Assembly: GCA_026391075.1 (NCBI GenBank)
Contig: JAPLES010000034.1
Location: 1-47,333 of the forward strand
Reading direction: 5' to 3'
Origin: Bacteroidota bacterium
GTDB lineage: Bacteria > Bacteroidota > Bacteroidia > Chitinophagales > LD1
Length of the DNA: 47,333 nucleotides
A model generated the notes under the pieces. That model made no database searches, was not told where the DNA came from, and saw only the letters and a list, made by a program, of their open reading frames with translations. Shown in pieces: positions 23,455 to 32,344 of the stretch. Each line of letters begins with the position of its first letter. The stretch's first letter is position 1. The translations under genes and the position numbers were made by a program.

Positions 23455-25371
23455 ATGACCATTCCCGAAGAAATAGAACAACTCAAAATTAAGCTGCAGA
23501 AAACTGTTGATGAAAGAGACCAAGCGGAAATTCTTGTTGAAATTTTAAGGAAACATATCTCAGTAAACAGCACAGATACGCAACCTCATATTGAGTATCT
23601 GTTACAACTGGCAGAAAAACTGAATGAGCCACTATATCATGCATGGGGGCATCAGCATCTTGCGACACTTCAACGCAACAAAGGTGAATTTGAAACTTCT
23701 TTAACTTCAGATGGGAAAGCACTAAGATTGTTCGAACAGATAAAGAGCAAACAAGGCATTGCATCTTCTTACAATAACATTGGGCTTACTTATGAGCAAC
23801 AAGGCGATTACCCCGAAGCACTTAAAAATTATTTCATCTCTTTAAAACTGAGAAAAGAAACAGAAGATAAACTGAGTGTTGCCGCGTCCTATAACAACAT
23901 TGGGAACATCTATAAAAGGCAGGGCAATTTTCCTGAAGCACTCAAAAATCATTTCGCCTCAGTAAAACTCAGAAAAGAAATAGGGAATACAGGCGGCATT
24001 GCAGATTCGTATACCAATATCGGTATTGTTTACAAAATACAAGGCAATTTTGAGGAGTCACTTAAAAATCATTTCACATCACTAAAACTCAGTGAGGAAA
24101 TCGGAAACAAAAGAAGCATTGCCGCTTCTTACATCAATATTGGTGGAACTTACGAAGCTCAAGGTAATTATACAGAAGCATTGGAAAATATTTTCAAAGC
24201 CCTGCATATATTTCAGGCAATAGACCACAAGCTTGGTGTTGCCCGGTCTTATAGCAACATCGCACTTATTTATTACCGTCAACAAAATTACACTGAAGCA
24301 CTGAAATATTATTTTGACTCTTTAGCTTTAAGTGAACAAATAGGCGACAACCCGGGTATTTCTATTTTCCATAACAACATTGGCAATGTATACTCTAAGC
24401 TAGGTAATTACCCTGAAGCATTCAACCACCAGTTACTGGCTTTAAATAAAGCCGCAGCAATAGGTTATAAAGAAATAATTAAAGAATCATCCCTTTCACT
24501 TACCTCTATTTATAAAGCTGCCGGTGATTTTGAAAATGCTTTGAAGTATTATGAAAACTATCATCAAGTGGAAAGTGAGATGATTGGCGAAAAAGCAAAA
24601 GGTCAATTGACTCATCTGAACTTTCACCACAACATGGAGCAGAAAGAAAAAGATTTGGAAATTGAACAGCTGCGCAATGTAGAGTTGAAGAAGGAAAGAG
24701 ACCGCTCCGAGAATTTGCTGCTCAACATCCTACCAGCAGAAGTTGCCGAAGAGCTAAAAGCAAAAGGCACAGCCGATGCAAAATTGTTTAATGATGTAAC
24801 AGTTCTCTTCACCGACTTCACCGACTTCACCATCATTAGCGAAAAGCTTTCGCCACAGCAGTTAGTGGATGAACTGCACGATTGCTTTTCTGCCTTCGAT
24901 AAAATTTGTGAGAAGTACAGCATCGAAAAAATAAAAACCGTAGGCGATGCTTACCTCGCTGTTTCAGGTTTGCCATTAGCCAATCCAAATCATGCAGGCG
25001 ATATGGTGAATGCCGCTTTAGAAATAAACCAGTTTATTGCTAAGCGTATTAAAGAAAGAGAATCTAAAGCCCTCTCATTCGGAGAGGGTTTGGGAGAGGT
25101 GAGGATTGGCATTCACTCCGGATCTGTAGTTGCAGGTATTGTGGGCATAAAGAAATTTGCTTACGATATTTGGGGCGATACGGTGAACACAGCCGCGCGT
25201 ATGGAGCAAAACAGCGAAGCCGGTAAAATCAATATCTCGCAAACCACTTATGAGTTGCTTAATAGAAATTCCACTTCTTTAAGAAGTGGAATTTCTCCAT
25301 TCACTTTCGAATACCGCGGAGAGATTGAAGCGAAGAATAAGGGCAAGTTGAAAATGTATTTTGTCAATTAG
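23455..25371 (+). CDS. Soluble TPR - class III adenylate cyclase
   Basis: 638 residues, no leader or membrane segment. Residues ~60-370 carry about eight TPRs of the Kinesin-light-chain-like NNIG-Y--QG-Y-EAL type, then a coiled coil (MEQKEKDLEIEQLRNVELKK) and a signalling-helix linker (RSENLLLNILPAEVAEEL). The cyclase domain has Asp454 (LFTDFTDFT) and Asp498 (KTVGDAY) for metals, Lys494 and Asp571 (FAYDIWG) for adenine choice, Asn578 and Arg582 (NTAARMEQ) for transition-state binding: a full set for cAMP synthesis. Two repeat-derived segments are in frame (25065-25104 and 25264-25296). It follows the interrupted paralog by 18 bp. Input is probably a protein partner bound by the TPRs. Confidence 0.93.
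   Translation: MTIPEEIEQLKIKLQKTVDERDQAEILVEILRKHISVNSTDTQPHIEYLLQLAEKLNEPLYHAWGHQHLATLQRNKGEFETSLTSDGKALRLFEQIKSKQGIASSYNNIGLTYEQQGDYPEALKNYFISLKLRKETEDKLSVAASYNNIGNIYKRQGNFPEALKNHFASVKLRKEIGNTGGIADSYTNIGIVYKIQGNFEESLKNHFTSLKLSEEIGNKRSIAASYINIGGTYEAQGNYTEALENIFKALHIFQAIDHKLGVARSYSNIALIYYRQQNYTEALKYYFDSLALSEQIGDNPGISIFHNNIGNVYSKLGNYPEAFNHQLLALNKAAAIGYKEIIKESSLSLTSIYKAAGDFENALKYYENYHQVESEMIGEKAKGQLTHLNFHHNMEQKEKDLEIEQLRNVELKKERDRSENLLLNILPAEVAEELKAKGTADAKLFNDVTVLFTDFTDFTIISEKLSPQQLVDELHDCFSAFDKICEKYSIEKIKTVGDAYLAVSGLPLANPNHAGDMVNAALEINQFIAKRIKERESKALSFGEGLGEVRIGIHSGSVVAGIVGIKKFAYDIWGDTVNTAARMEQNSEAGKINISQTTYELLNRNSTSLRSGISPFTFEYRGEIEAKNKGKLKMYFVN
25065..25104. repeat. Dispersed palindromic repeat inserted in frame in cyclase copy 2
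   Basis: CCCTCTC (25070-25076) pairs with GAGAGGG (25082-25088), followed by TTTGGGAGAGGTGAGG. It encodes KALSFGEGLGEVR between IAKRIKERES and IGIHSG. The paralog has a shorter unrelated segment here. A near copy lies between genes at 38349-38387. Confidence 0.85.
25264..25296. repeat. In-frame palindrome in cyclase copy 2
   Basis: AGAAATTCCACTTC (25264-25277) and GAAGTGGAATTTCT (25283-25296), 14 bp perfect around TTTAA. Compared with copy 1 the left arm has G to A and the right arm the matching C to T, so pairing is kept. Encodes RNSTSLRSGIS. Confidence 0.85.
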
Positions 25372-26123
25372 TTCCCCACCATCGAAAGCGATTTTTTAAG
25401 CGCGGCATCAATCTCGCGCTTAATTAAATCATCTACTCCCGGCAAACCACCTGAATAAGAATTAATGATTCTTCCATCGCGACCAACAACTATGTGTGTA
25501 GGATAGATTTCAACTTTTAAGGCATCGGTTAAGGCGGTGGCGTGAGGGCAAACCGTATAATTGAAAGGATGTGTGCTGATGAACTGCGAAACAGAATCGC
25601 GATAATCAGTAGTAGGAGCAAGAAAAACAACATCGGATGTAGAAGCATATTTATTGCTCAACTCATTGAGCAAAGGAATTTCATTGATACAGGTTTTGCA
25701 GTTGCCATACCAAAAAAAAAGCACCGTCACTTTTCCTTTCACATCATCCGAGGTAATTAATTTGCTGTCTAAAGTTCCCAGTTCAAAATTCGGAAGTGCT
25801 TCGCCAATCAATGGCTTCGGAAGATTTTCTGTGCCGGGAGTGCGCATATACGTTTCGCGTTTGCCTACATCATCTTTCTTTACTTCACGCAGTTTGCATT
25901 CAATCGCATTGCCGTGTGTGTCTTTTACTAAGTCAATGGTGTATTGACCTGTAGCCATCATTTTCATCACAAAGGCATAAGGCACGCGTTGACCGTTCTT
26001 ATCTTTTACAACAGTATTCTCATCAATAGAAACGGTGAAGTCGGTGCGCTTGGTTACTGAAGTCATTTGAGAAAATGCTATAGTTAAAGCAAAGCTTAGA
26101 AGAAGAGTAAATAGAGATTTCAT
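25368..26123 (-). CDS. TlpA-like thioredoxin-fold protein (paralog)
   Basis: 251 residues with a signal peptide (MKSLFTLLLSFALTIAFSQ). Same architecture as 7793-8536: an N-terminal extension (RTDFTVSIDENTVVKDKNGQ) and a TlpA domain with GEALPNFELGTLDSKLITS, active site YGNCKTC and IYPTHIVVGRDG containing the cis-Pro. Predicted periplasmic thiol oxidoreductase. Its stop overlaps by four bases the stop end of the convergent cyclase gene (25368-25371). About 40% identity to the first copy by eye. Not adjacent to cytochrome-maturation genes, so the partner is unknown. Confidence 0.85.
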   Translation of the reverse strand: MKSLFTLLLSFALTIAFSQMTSVTKRTDFTVSIDENTVVKDKNGQRVPYAFVMKMMATGQYTIDLVKDTHGNAIECKLREVKKDDVGKRETYMRTPGTENLPKPLIGEALPNFELGTLDSKLITSDDVKGKVTVLFFWYGNCKTCINEIPLLNELSNKYASTSDVVFLAPTTDYRDSVSQFISTHPFNYTVCPHATALTDALKVEIYPTHIVVGRDGRIINSYSGGLPGVDDLIKREIDAALKKSLSMVGN

Positions 26124-26238
26124 TTTGTAAAATTTGATGCTAAGATATGTTCAAACAGAACCCCTGTCAAGTCAAATGAGGTCAAATTATCGGGTGTTCA
26201 AAGTGTATAAAGGGCGCAAACAAGTAGCAGTTCCTTTT

Positions 26239-26246
26239 TATTTTTG
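26239..26246 (+). promoter_or_regulatory. -7 box TATTTTTG before the DinB gene
   Basis: Matches TAnnTTTG, 18 bp before ATG 26265. No TTTG is seen at the -33 distance, so the assignment is tentative. If correct, the TTG at 26244 cannot be the start codon. Confidence 0.35.
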
Positions 26247-26264
26247 AAAAATAAATCGAATCCC

Positions 26265-26705
26265 ATGCTAAATCTGTCACTCTCCGAAATTTATGAACGG
26301 AACCTTCTTCAACTAAAATATGAAATCAATTTGTATGCAAATGAAAGTGCGTTGTGGTCGGTGCGCGGTCAAGTCAGCAACTCTGCCGGAAATTTGTGTT
26401 TGCATTTAATTGGCAACCTCAATCATTTTATTGGAGCAACCTTGGGCAACACTGGTTATGTGCGCCATCGCGAAAATGAATTCACTTCTAAAAATGTTCC
26501 GCGCGAAAACCTTTTGGCTGAAATAGATAAGACAATTGAAGTGCTGAAAACTACTCTAAGCCAAATGAAGGAAGAAGATTTGGCAAAAGAGTTTCCTCTT
26601 TTAAAACACGATAAGCGAGTAAGCACCGAAGAAATGCTTCTTCATCTATTGGCTCACCTGAATTATCACCTCGGGCAAATTAATTATCACAGAAGGTTGG
26701 CATGA
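26265..26705 (+). CDS. DinB-family (DUF1572-like) putative metal-dependent protein
   Basis: 146 residues from ATG 26265; a TTG at 26244 would give seven more. Four-helix DinB bundle with three His in the expected positions: LCLHLIGNLNHFIG on helix 2 and LLAHLNYHLGQINYHR on helix 4. DinB members bind a divalent metal and include thiol-dependent transferases such as bacillithiol transferases; the role of this one is unknown. Cytoplasmic. Stands alone between divergent and convergent neighbours. Confidence 0.85.
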   Translation: MLNLSLSEIYERNLLQLKYEINLYANESALWSVRGQVSNSAGNLCLHLIGNLNHFIGATLGNTGYVRHRENEFTSKNVPRENLLAEIDKTIEVLKTTLSQMKEEDLAKEFPLLKHDKRVSTEEMLLHLLAHLNYHLGQINYHRRLA

Positions 26706-26762
26706 TGGCATGACTAAGCATAGGTTGAGGAGGGCAAGTCATACTATCATTAAAGAGGATGA

Positions 26763-27983
26763 TTAACCTGTAATCGCTTTAATCCCTGGCAATTCTTTCC
26801 CTTCAAAGTATTCAAGCATAGCACCACCACCGGTTGAAACGTAACTCACTTTGTCAGCCAGATTAAATTTATGAACCGCTGCAACACTGTCGCCACCGCC
26901 AACTAAACTGAAAGCACCTTTTGATGTAGCGAGTGCTACCGCTTCGGCAATTGCTTTTGTGCCGTGTTGAAACTTTTCCATTTCAAAAACACCCATGGGT
27001 CCATTCCACAAAATTATTTTAGAAGAAAGAATCACTTGTGTGAAATCGTAAATCGCATTGTTCGCAATATCCAATCCCATCCAGCCATCTTCAATTTCAT
27101 TGCTGTTTGCAGTGGCGGTATTTGCAGCGGCATCAAACTTATCGGCAATTACACTGTCAACAGGCAAAAGAAGATTTACATTTTTTGTTTTTGCTTTTTC
27201 AATCAGTTGAAGTGCGAGTTCGAGTTTGTCTTCTTCCACTAAACTGTTTCCGATTTTACCTCCCATCGCTTTAAAAAAAGTATAAGCCATTCCGCCTCCA
27301 ATCAAAATGTTGTTGGCTTTATCTAACAGATTTTCGATGATGAGAATTTTGTCGCTCACCTTTGCCCCACCAAGAATAGCTGTGAATGGTTTATCTCCGC
27401 TCTTCAAAACTTTTTCAGCACTTGCTACTTCATTTGCCATCAAGTAACCGAACATTTTATTTTGCTCCGAAAAATAATTGGCAACGATGGTGGTAGAAGC
27501 ATGTGCGCGATGAGCGGTGCCAAAAGCATCGTTCACATACACATCGCCATGCTTTGAAAGTTTTTCTGCGAAAGCCGCATCACCTTTTTCTTCTTCCTTA
27601 TAGAAACGAAGATTCTCCAACAACAAAACTTCTCCTGCTTTTAATGAAGAGGAAAGAGCAAATGCTTCATCGCTTACGCAATCACCAGCAAACTTTACAT
27701 CAACTCCGAGCAGTTCAGATGTTCTCTTCACGGCATGTTTCAGAGTGTGTTTTGCAAAGTCAACTGTGCCATCCTCTTTCAGTTTTTTAAACGGTCTTCC
27801 GAGGTGGCTCATCAGCACCACGCTTCCGCCATCTTTCAAAATCTTTTGAATGGTAGGTACCGCCCCGCGAATGCGGCTGTCATCTGTTATATTGTATTGT
27901 TTATCGAGAGGAATATTAAAGTCAACGCGAATTAAAGCGCGCTTGCCTGCAAAGTTGAACTGCTCTACATTTTTTAAACTCAT
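26763..27983 (-). CDS. pgk: Phosphoglycerate kinase
   Basis: 406 residues, normal length. Signature [15 protein letters not shown] near the N-terminus, [29 protein letters not shown], hinge and nucleotide part [29 protein letters not shown] split over two motifs, and the C-terminal [12 protein letters not shown]. Cytoplasmic glycolytic enzyme transferring phosphate from 1,3-bisphosphoglycerate to ADP. gap is not adjacent in the window. Monocistronic by orientation, convergent with DinB. Confidence 0.98.
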   Translation of the reverse strand: MSLKNVEQFNFAGKRALIRVDFNIPLDKQYNITDDSRIRGAVPTIQKILKDGGSVVLMSHLGRPFKKLKEDGTVDFAKHTLKHAVKRTSELLGVDVKFAGDCVSDEAFALSSSLKAGEVLLLENLRFYKEEEKGDAAFAEKLSKHGDVYVNDAFGTAHRAHASTTIVANYFSEQNKMFGYLMANEVASAEKVLKSGDKPFTAILGGAKVSDKILIIENLLDKANNILIGGGMAYTFFKAMGGKIGNSLVEEDKLELALQLIEKAKTKNVNLLLPVDSVIADKFDAAANTATANSNEIEDGWMGLDIANNAIYDFTQVILSSKIILWNGPMGVFEMEKFQHGTKAIAEAVALATSKGAFSLVGGGDSVAAVHKFNLADKVSYVSTGGGAMLEYFEGKELPGIKAITG

Positions 27984-28040
27984 GATTCAATTTTTAGTGT
28001 TGCGAAAATAATTTTTCGGACAAAACTGACTTCAATCTTT

Positions 28041-28048
28041 TATGTTTG
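28041..28048 (+). promoter_or_regulatory. -7 box TATGTTTG
   Basis: Exact match to TAnnTTTG located 25 bp before ATG 28073. The -33 region is not a clear TTTG. Candidate promoter of the GldM-C-like gene. Confidence 0.4.
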
Positions 28049-28072
28049 AGTGAACACTCGGCAATAGAATCA

Positions 28073-28426
28073 ATGAAAAAAGCTATCACTCTCCTTACTT
28101 TCTCATTCTTTTATTTTATTTCTTCCGGGCAGGTTGCTAAAGCAGAAATAGAAAATTTGCCGATAGATACTTCCTTTCTAAAATACAAAACCATAGAAGA
28201 AGTTCTCGCATTACCTCCTGCTTACAAAGTGATTTCTTACGAAGTTGCTTTTTCTACAAAAGGAGAAATTTTCAAAATAGGTGGTGGACCAGATGTACCG
28301 TTTCCTCCTCAGCTTCTCTTGTTCGTATCACGCGCTGCAAAAGGCGATAAACTTATTTTTGACGAAATAATGTTGAGCAAAGGAGCTAGAAAAATAAAAC
28401 TTGCGCCTAAAGAATTTACGTTTTAA
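28073..28426 (+). CDS. Small exported protein resembling the GldM C-terminal domain
   Basis: 117 residues from ATG 28073, opening on a signal peptide (MKKAITLLTFSFFYFISSGQ); a TTG at 28046 is less likely and overlaps the -7 box. The mature part has YKVISYEVAFSTKGEIFKI, VSRAAKGDKLIFDEIMLSKG and ends in KIKLAPKEFTF, the strand pattern of the last GldM/PorM domain (KG ... -GD-++fe-I-a-g-...+kl-p--F-). GldM is a periplasmic shaft of the T9SS motor. A stand-alone copy of the terminal domain is seen in several Bacteroidota exported proteins; function unknown. The link to GldM is my pattern reading, not a search. Confidence 0.7.
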   Translation: MKKAITLLTFSFFYFISSGQVAKAEIENLPIDTSFLKYKTIEEVLALPPAYKVISYEVAFSTKGEIFKIGGGPDVPFPPQLLLFVSRAAKGDKLIFDEIMLSKGARKIKLAPKEFTF

Positions 28427-28519
28427 CTGTTACAGATTGTTGCATCAGTTCTTTCAAAAATTTCAAATTAATTTCAGAAAGTTAATCTGCCTTCGCCAAT
28501 AATTTTGGTGGAGATAAAA

Positions 28520-29389
28520 TTAAGTGCCGAGATAAGTCTTCAAAAGCTTACAACGCGAAGATGTTTTCAAACGAAGTAGTGCTTTGTCCTTTATCTGTCG
28601 AACACGTTCGCGCTTAAGGTCGAAGCGGTTTCCTATATCATCTAAACTCATAGGCTCTTCTAAGCCAATTCCGAAAAAAAGTTTTACCACTTCTGCTTGT
28701 CTTCCACTCAGTGTTGTAAGCGTTCGTTCAATTTCGCAGCGTAATGATTCGCTGAACGTAACTTGTTTATCCGCAGCCTCGGCATCAAGGTTTTCCAGCA
28801 CATCGAGCAAAGAATTTTCTTCGCCTTTTACAAATGGCGCATCCATAGAAACATGTCTACCTGCCACACCAATGGTGGCGCGCACTTCATCAATTTCAAT
28901 ATTCAACAGGCTGGCTAATTCTTCGGGTGTTGGTTCGCGTTCAAATTCCTGTTCAAGCTGTACAAATGCTTTGTTGATTTTATTCAGTGCGCCTACTTTA
29001 TTCAGTGGCAAACGAATAATGCGCGACTGCTCTGCCAGCGCTTGTAAAATAGCTTGACGAATCCACCATACTGCGTAAGAAATAAATTTGAAGCCGCGGG
29101 TTTCATCAAATCGTTCAGCGGCTTTTATTAGACCTAAATTTCCTTCATTGATTAAATCGGGAAGGGTGAGCCCTTGGTTTTGATACTGTTTAGCCACCGA
29201 AACCACGAAACGCAAATTTGCTTTCGTCAGTTTTTCAAGCGCGTTGGTATCGCCTGTTTTAATTTGTCGAGCTAATTGAACCTCTTCCTCTGCAGTGATT
29301 AATTCAACGCGACTAATCTCTTGTAAATACCTTTCCAATGAAGCACTCTCACGGTTGGTGATGCTCTTCGTAATCTTAAGCTGGCGCAT
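28520..29389 (-). CDS. rpoD: Primary RNA polymerase sigma factor RpoD (Bacteroidota type)
   Basis: 289 residues, the short Bacteroidota form lacking region 1.1. Region 1.2: [19 protein letters not shown]; region 2: [58 protein letters not shown]; region 3: [10 protein letters not shown]...[10 protein letters not shown]; region 4 with the helix-turn-helix [20 protein letters not shown]. It directs core polymerase to the TTTG/TAnnTTTG promoters typical of the phylum, candidates for which are seen in this window. The final residues ([14 protein letters not shown]) match the conserved family end. Confidence 0.97.
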   Translation of the reverse strand: MRQLKITKSITNRESASLERYLQEISRVELITAEEEVQLARQIKTGDTNALEKLTKANLRFVVSVAKQYQNQGLTLPDLINEGNLGLIKAAERFDETRGFKFISYAVWWIRQAILQALAEQSRIIRLPLNKVGALNKINKAFVQLEQEFEREPTPEELASLLNIEIDEVRATIGVAGRHVSMDAPFVKGEENSLLDVLENLDAEAADKQVTFSESLRCEIERTLTTLSGRQAEVVKLFFGIGLEEPMSLDDIGNRFDLKRERVRQIKDKALLRLKTSSRCKLLKTYLGT

Positions 29390-29445
29390 AAGCGGTAAAA
29401 TTTATTTCATTAAATGTGTCAGCCACTAAAGAAATAAGTTTATTC

Positions 29446-29453
29446 CAAACATA
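29446..29453 (-). promoter_or_regulatory. -7 box TATGTTTG upstream of rpoD
   Basis: On the minus strand TATGTTTG fits TAnnTTTG exactly and lies about 57 bp before the rpoD ATG. A -33 TTTG is not evident. Confidence 0.4.
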
Positions 29454-29510
29454 AAAGCGTTGTAACAGAGTTTTTTGGGCTTTCCATTTTAACTTCCCTA
29501 AAATTGCCAC

Positions 29511-30683
29511 ATGCAAAAAAACGATACAGAAATATTTTTCTCTTCTCTGCAAGAAAGTATTTCTCAAAATCAATTCATAAAACTTACGCTTAGCGACAGA
29601 CGTTACAAAAGCAACGAACTCAAAAATGTTTTTGTAAAACCTGTTCAACTCAAATCAGGATTCAATCTTTCGTTTGTGTATAGGTATCCTACAAAAGATG
29701 TTACCAAAAACTATGAAGTGGCAGAAGCCATCACCACACTGCAACACATGCTTGATAAAGATTTTTTCAAGGCAGATTTGTTCACTACTGCAAAAGACTT
29801 TCATCTCACGATTACCAAAAGTGGTAAAACAATTCTTACACAAAAATCAGCCGCTATCACTGAGCCGCCTTCTACCGAGCACGACAAAACCAAGAAGCGA
29901 TATGTAAAGCCCGAGAACAATATTTACCTGCGTGAACTCGGAATTACTTCTGCCGAAGGAAAAGTTAAGAGCGATAAGCAGGATAAGTTTCGGCAAATAA
30001 ATAAGTATGTAGAAATTGTGGAAAGCATTGTTGAGTCGGCTGCGCTGCCTGCTAATTTTCAAATTGCCGACATGGGCGCTGGGAAAGGTTATCTCACTTT
30101 TGCTTTGTATGATTACCTCACTAACGTTTTAAATCTCAGTCCGCAAATCACCGGCATTGAAATGCGACAAAATTTGGTGGATACCTGCAATCAAATTGCG
30201 CAGAAAGCAAATTTTGCAAAACTTAATTTTCAAAATGGTTCTATTGACACGGCTGAATTGCCTGCAACAGATATGTTGATTGCTTTACATGCTTGCGACA
30301 CGGCTACCGACCAAGCTATTTACCGCGGAATAAAAGCGGAAGCCAAAGTGATTATCTGTGCGCCTTGTTGCCATAAACAAATTCGAAAACAGATTCATCC
30401 GGCTAATGACTTGAAGGCTATCACACAATTTGGCATTCTTGAAGAGCGGCAATCAGAAATACTCACGGATACTATTCGCGCGCTTATTTTAGAAGCACAT
30501 GGCTACAAAACAAAAGTGTTTGAATTTATTTCTACTGAACACACGCCAAAAAATATTTTGATTGTCGGTGTAAAAACGAGCACAGAAAAAGTTTTGCGAA
30601 AAGAAATATTAGAACAAGTCAAGAATTTGAAAGCGCTGTTTGGTATTGAACAACATGAGTTGGAAAAACTGATAGGAATATAA
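29511..30683 (+). CDS. SAM-dependent methyltransferase (METTL25/methyltransferase_32-like)
   Basis: 390 residues. An N-terminal alpha/beta domain of ~130 residues precedes a Rossmann methyltransferase: motif I IADMGAGKGYLTFALYDYL (from residue 185), acidic loop ITGIEMRQ, then LHACDTATD (259-267) and the Cys-rich CAPCCHKQ (283-290). LHACD and CCH.. are the marks of the METTL25/RRNAD-like family, where Cys and His may bind metal; family substrates are poorly known, with RNA or ribosomal protein methylation proposed. Cytoplasmic. Followed by a strong terminator. Confidence 0.85.
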   Translation: MQKNDTEIFFSSLQESISQNQFIKLTLSDRRYKSNELKNVFVKPVQLKSGFNLSFVYRYPTKDVTKNYEVAEAITTLQHMLDKDFFKADLFTTAKDFHLTITKSGKTILTQKSAAITEPPSTEHDKTKKRYVKPENNIYLRELGITSAEGKVKSDKQDKFRQINKYVEIVESIVESAALPANFQIADMGAGKGYLTFALYDYLTNVLNLSPQITGIEMRQNLVDTCNQIAQKANFAKLNFQNGSIDTAELPATDMLIALHACDTATDQAIYRGIKAEAKVIICAPCCHKQIRKQIHPANDLKAITQFGILEERQSEILTDTIRALILEAHGYKTKVFEFISTEHTPKNILIVGVKTSTEKVLRKEILEQVKNLKALFGIEQHELEKLIGI

Positions 30684-30698
30684 AAGAATACGAAGCAA

Positions 30699-30731
30699 AA
30701 AAGCCCTTCGCAGTTTTTGCGAAGGGCTTTT
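30699..30731. terminator. Bidirectional rho-independent terminator
   Basis: AAAAGCCCTTCGCA (30699-30712) is exactly complementary to TGCGAAGGGCTTTT (30718-30731); A and T runs flank the stem. It serves the convergent methyltransferase and LamG genes. Confidence 0.92.
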
Positions 30732-30749
30732 GAGTTTTCGAAATTGAAA

Positions 30750-32249
30750 TTATTGCAAAACTATTTCTTTCGTACTCTTTACAGTTTGCGAAGCATCCAA
30801 TACATAAAGTAAGTAAGTGCCGGTACCCGTAAACGTGTTTAGGTCAATGTAAAATTGCTGCTGATTAGCTACTTGATTAAATACTATCTGCCCTAAAGCA
30901 TTTGTGATTTTAATGCTGTAGCCTGTCATAGAAATTAAGTTTCCGTTATCAATTACCAGATGGTCGTGTGCAGGATTCGGATAAACAGTAACTGAGTTTG
31001 TATTATTAGGTGGAGCTACTCCTGTAAGATTTACATTAATAATCAAAGTATCAGTAACTGATAAATGATTTGTAACAGTATCATAAGTAGTGCAAACAAC
31101 TCCTGTTGTGTCGTAAACTATTGTTGAAGTGCTTGCAGTGTTGCTGCAATTATTTCCATCGGTGTATGAATAAGTTATTGGTTTATTGCCTAAGCCTGAC
31201 TGCGATGGATTTAAGGTATTGCCGCTAAGACCAGTTACACCGCTGTATGTTCCACCGTTTGGTGAACCATTGAGCGTTACAGCCGAAGCATTATTGTTTA
31301 CAAAAGCTGGTAGTGAAAATGTAACTGTTGGCAATGGATTAATGGTTACTAATTGCGAAGCACTTGCAGTGCAGCCATTAGCATCTGTTACTGTTACGGT
31401 ATAACTACCGCCTTGGTTTACGGTTGTATTTTGTGTGGTTTGTGTATTGCTCCATGCATAATTGGTTCCCAAACTTGCCGTTAAAACTACGCTATCACCC
31501 GGACAAAAAGTTGTAGATGATTGTGGAGTAATAGTGGCGGAGCATGAATTTGCGTTATATAATTGTGTGATTTCTTGCTGCGTTAAAGTGCGGCTCCAAA
31601 TTCCAATATCATCTATTTTGCCAGTAAAACCATATTGCAATGTTCCTACTGTAATGTCAGAAATATTATTTGCACTGCCCAAACCGGGAATATTAGTGGT
31701 CGAATCTATCAGAACTGCATCCTTATACACTCGAAAAGTTGAGTCTAAGACAGTCCCAACTATAAAATGCCAATTATTTAAAGAGGGAGTAGGCACTCGT
31801 GTAATGTATTGTGTTCCTAATGTGTAACAGTCGAACTCCAAATTTGGCGAACTATAACTAAAGTCATGGTGCCTTATCCAAAATGCCCCTTCAGCACCAT
31901 CGCCCCCTTTAATAATAATATCCTGTGCAAAATTGTTTGTAGTTGGATTGTACCATAAGGCTACCGAAAAATTAGGGGATAAATTTAACTGAGAACTATG
32001 AGGTATTGTAATTGATTGAACTGGTGTAAAAGAATACGCGGCATTCGAATTGCCGAACCGGTTTGTAGATAATGTAGCTGAATTAACCGTTCCATTATGC
32101 CCATTCCCACTTACATCATTAGCATTTCCCGTAAAAGGCCAGTAACCCACTAAACCGTTTGTTGGGACATAACTTGGTATTTGCGAAAAAACTTCAGAGC
32201 AAATTAATAGCATACATACAGTGAGCGGATAAAAATATTTTGGTTTCAT
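30750..32249 (-). CDS. LamG-domain surface protein with T9SS type A sorting signal
   Basis: 499 residues. Signal peptide (MKPKYFYPLTVCMLLICSEVFS), a LamG/concanavalin-like domain (residues ~25-230: LVGYWPFTGNANDVSGNGHN, IDDIGIWSRTLTQQEI), then two Ig-like modules (TFCPGDSVVLTAS, TVTVTDANGCTAS). The last ~75 residues are a type A T9SS C-terminal domain: SVTVYPNPAHDHLVID ... ITNALGQIV ... GTYLLYVLDASQ ... KEIVLQ. It should be exported by T9SS and released or attached to the cell surface; LamG suggests carbohydrate or protein binding. Divergent from an XRE regulator with an operator-like palindrome between. Confidence 0.9.
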   Translation of the reverse strand: MKPKYFYPLTVCMLLICSEVFSQIPSYVPTNGLVGYWPFTGNANDVSGNGHNGTVNSATLSTNRFGNSNAAYSFTPVQSITIPHSSQLNLSPNFSVALWYNPTTNNFAQDIIIKGGDGAEGAFWIRHHDFSYSSPNLEFDCYTLGTQYITRVPTPSLNNWHFIVGTVLDSTFRVYKDAVLIDSTTNIPGLGSANNISDITVGTLQYGFTGKIDDIGIWSRTLTQQEITQLYNANSCSATITPQSSTTFCPGDSVVLTASLGTNYAWSNTQTTQNTTVNQGGSYTVTVTDANGCTASASQLVTINPLPTVTFSLPAFVNNNASAVTLNGSPNGGTYSGVTGLSGNTLNPSQSGLGNKPITYSYTDGNNCSNTASTSTIVYDTTGVVCTTYDTVTNHLSVTDTLIINVNLTGVAPPNNTNSVTVYPNPAHDHLVIDNGNLISMTGYSIKITNALGQIVFNQVANQQQFYIDLNTFTGTGTYLLYVLDASQTVKSTKEIVLQ

Positions 32250-32291
32250 CGGAGTAGTTTTAGTGATTCTAAACGGAAAATAAATTTTCTT

Positions 32292-32313
32292 TTGGATACA
32301 TATGTGTATCCAA
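32292..32313. promoter_or_regulatory. Operator-like palindrome between LamG gene and XRE regulator
   Basis: TTGGATACA (32292-32300) and TGTATCCAA (32305-32313) are perfect 9-bp arms around TATG. Its place midway between divergent starts (43 bp from the LamG ATG, 31 bp from the XRE GTG) suggests a binding site for the XRE protein. Confidence 0.6.
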
Positions 32314-32344
32314 CTATTTTTTTGTTTGGGTTCACATTTGACGG

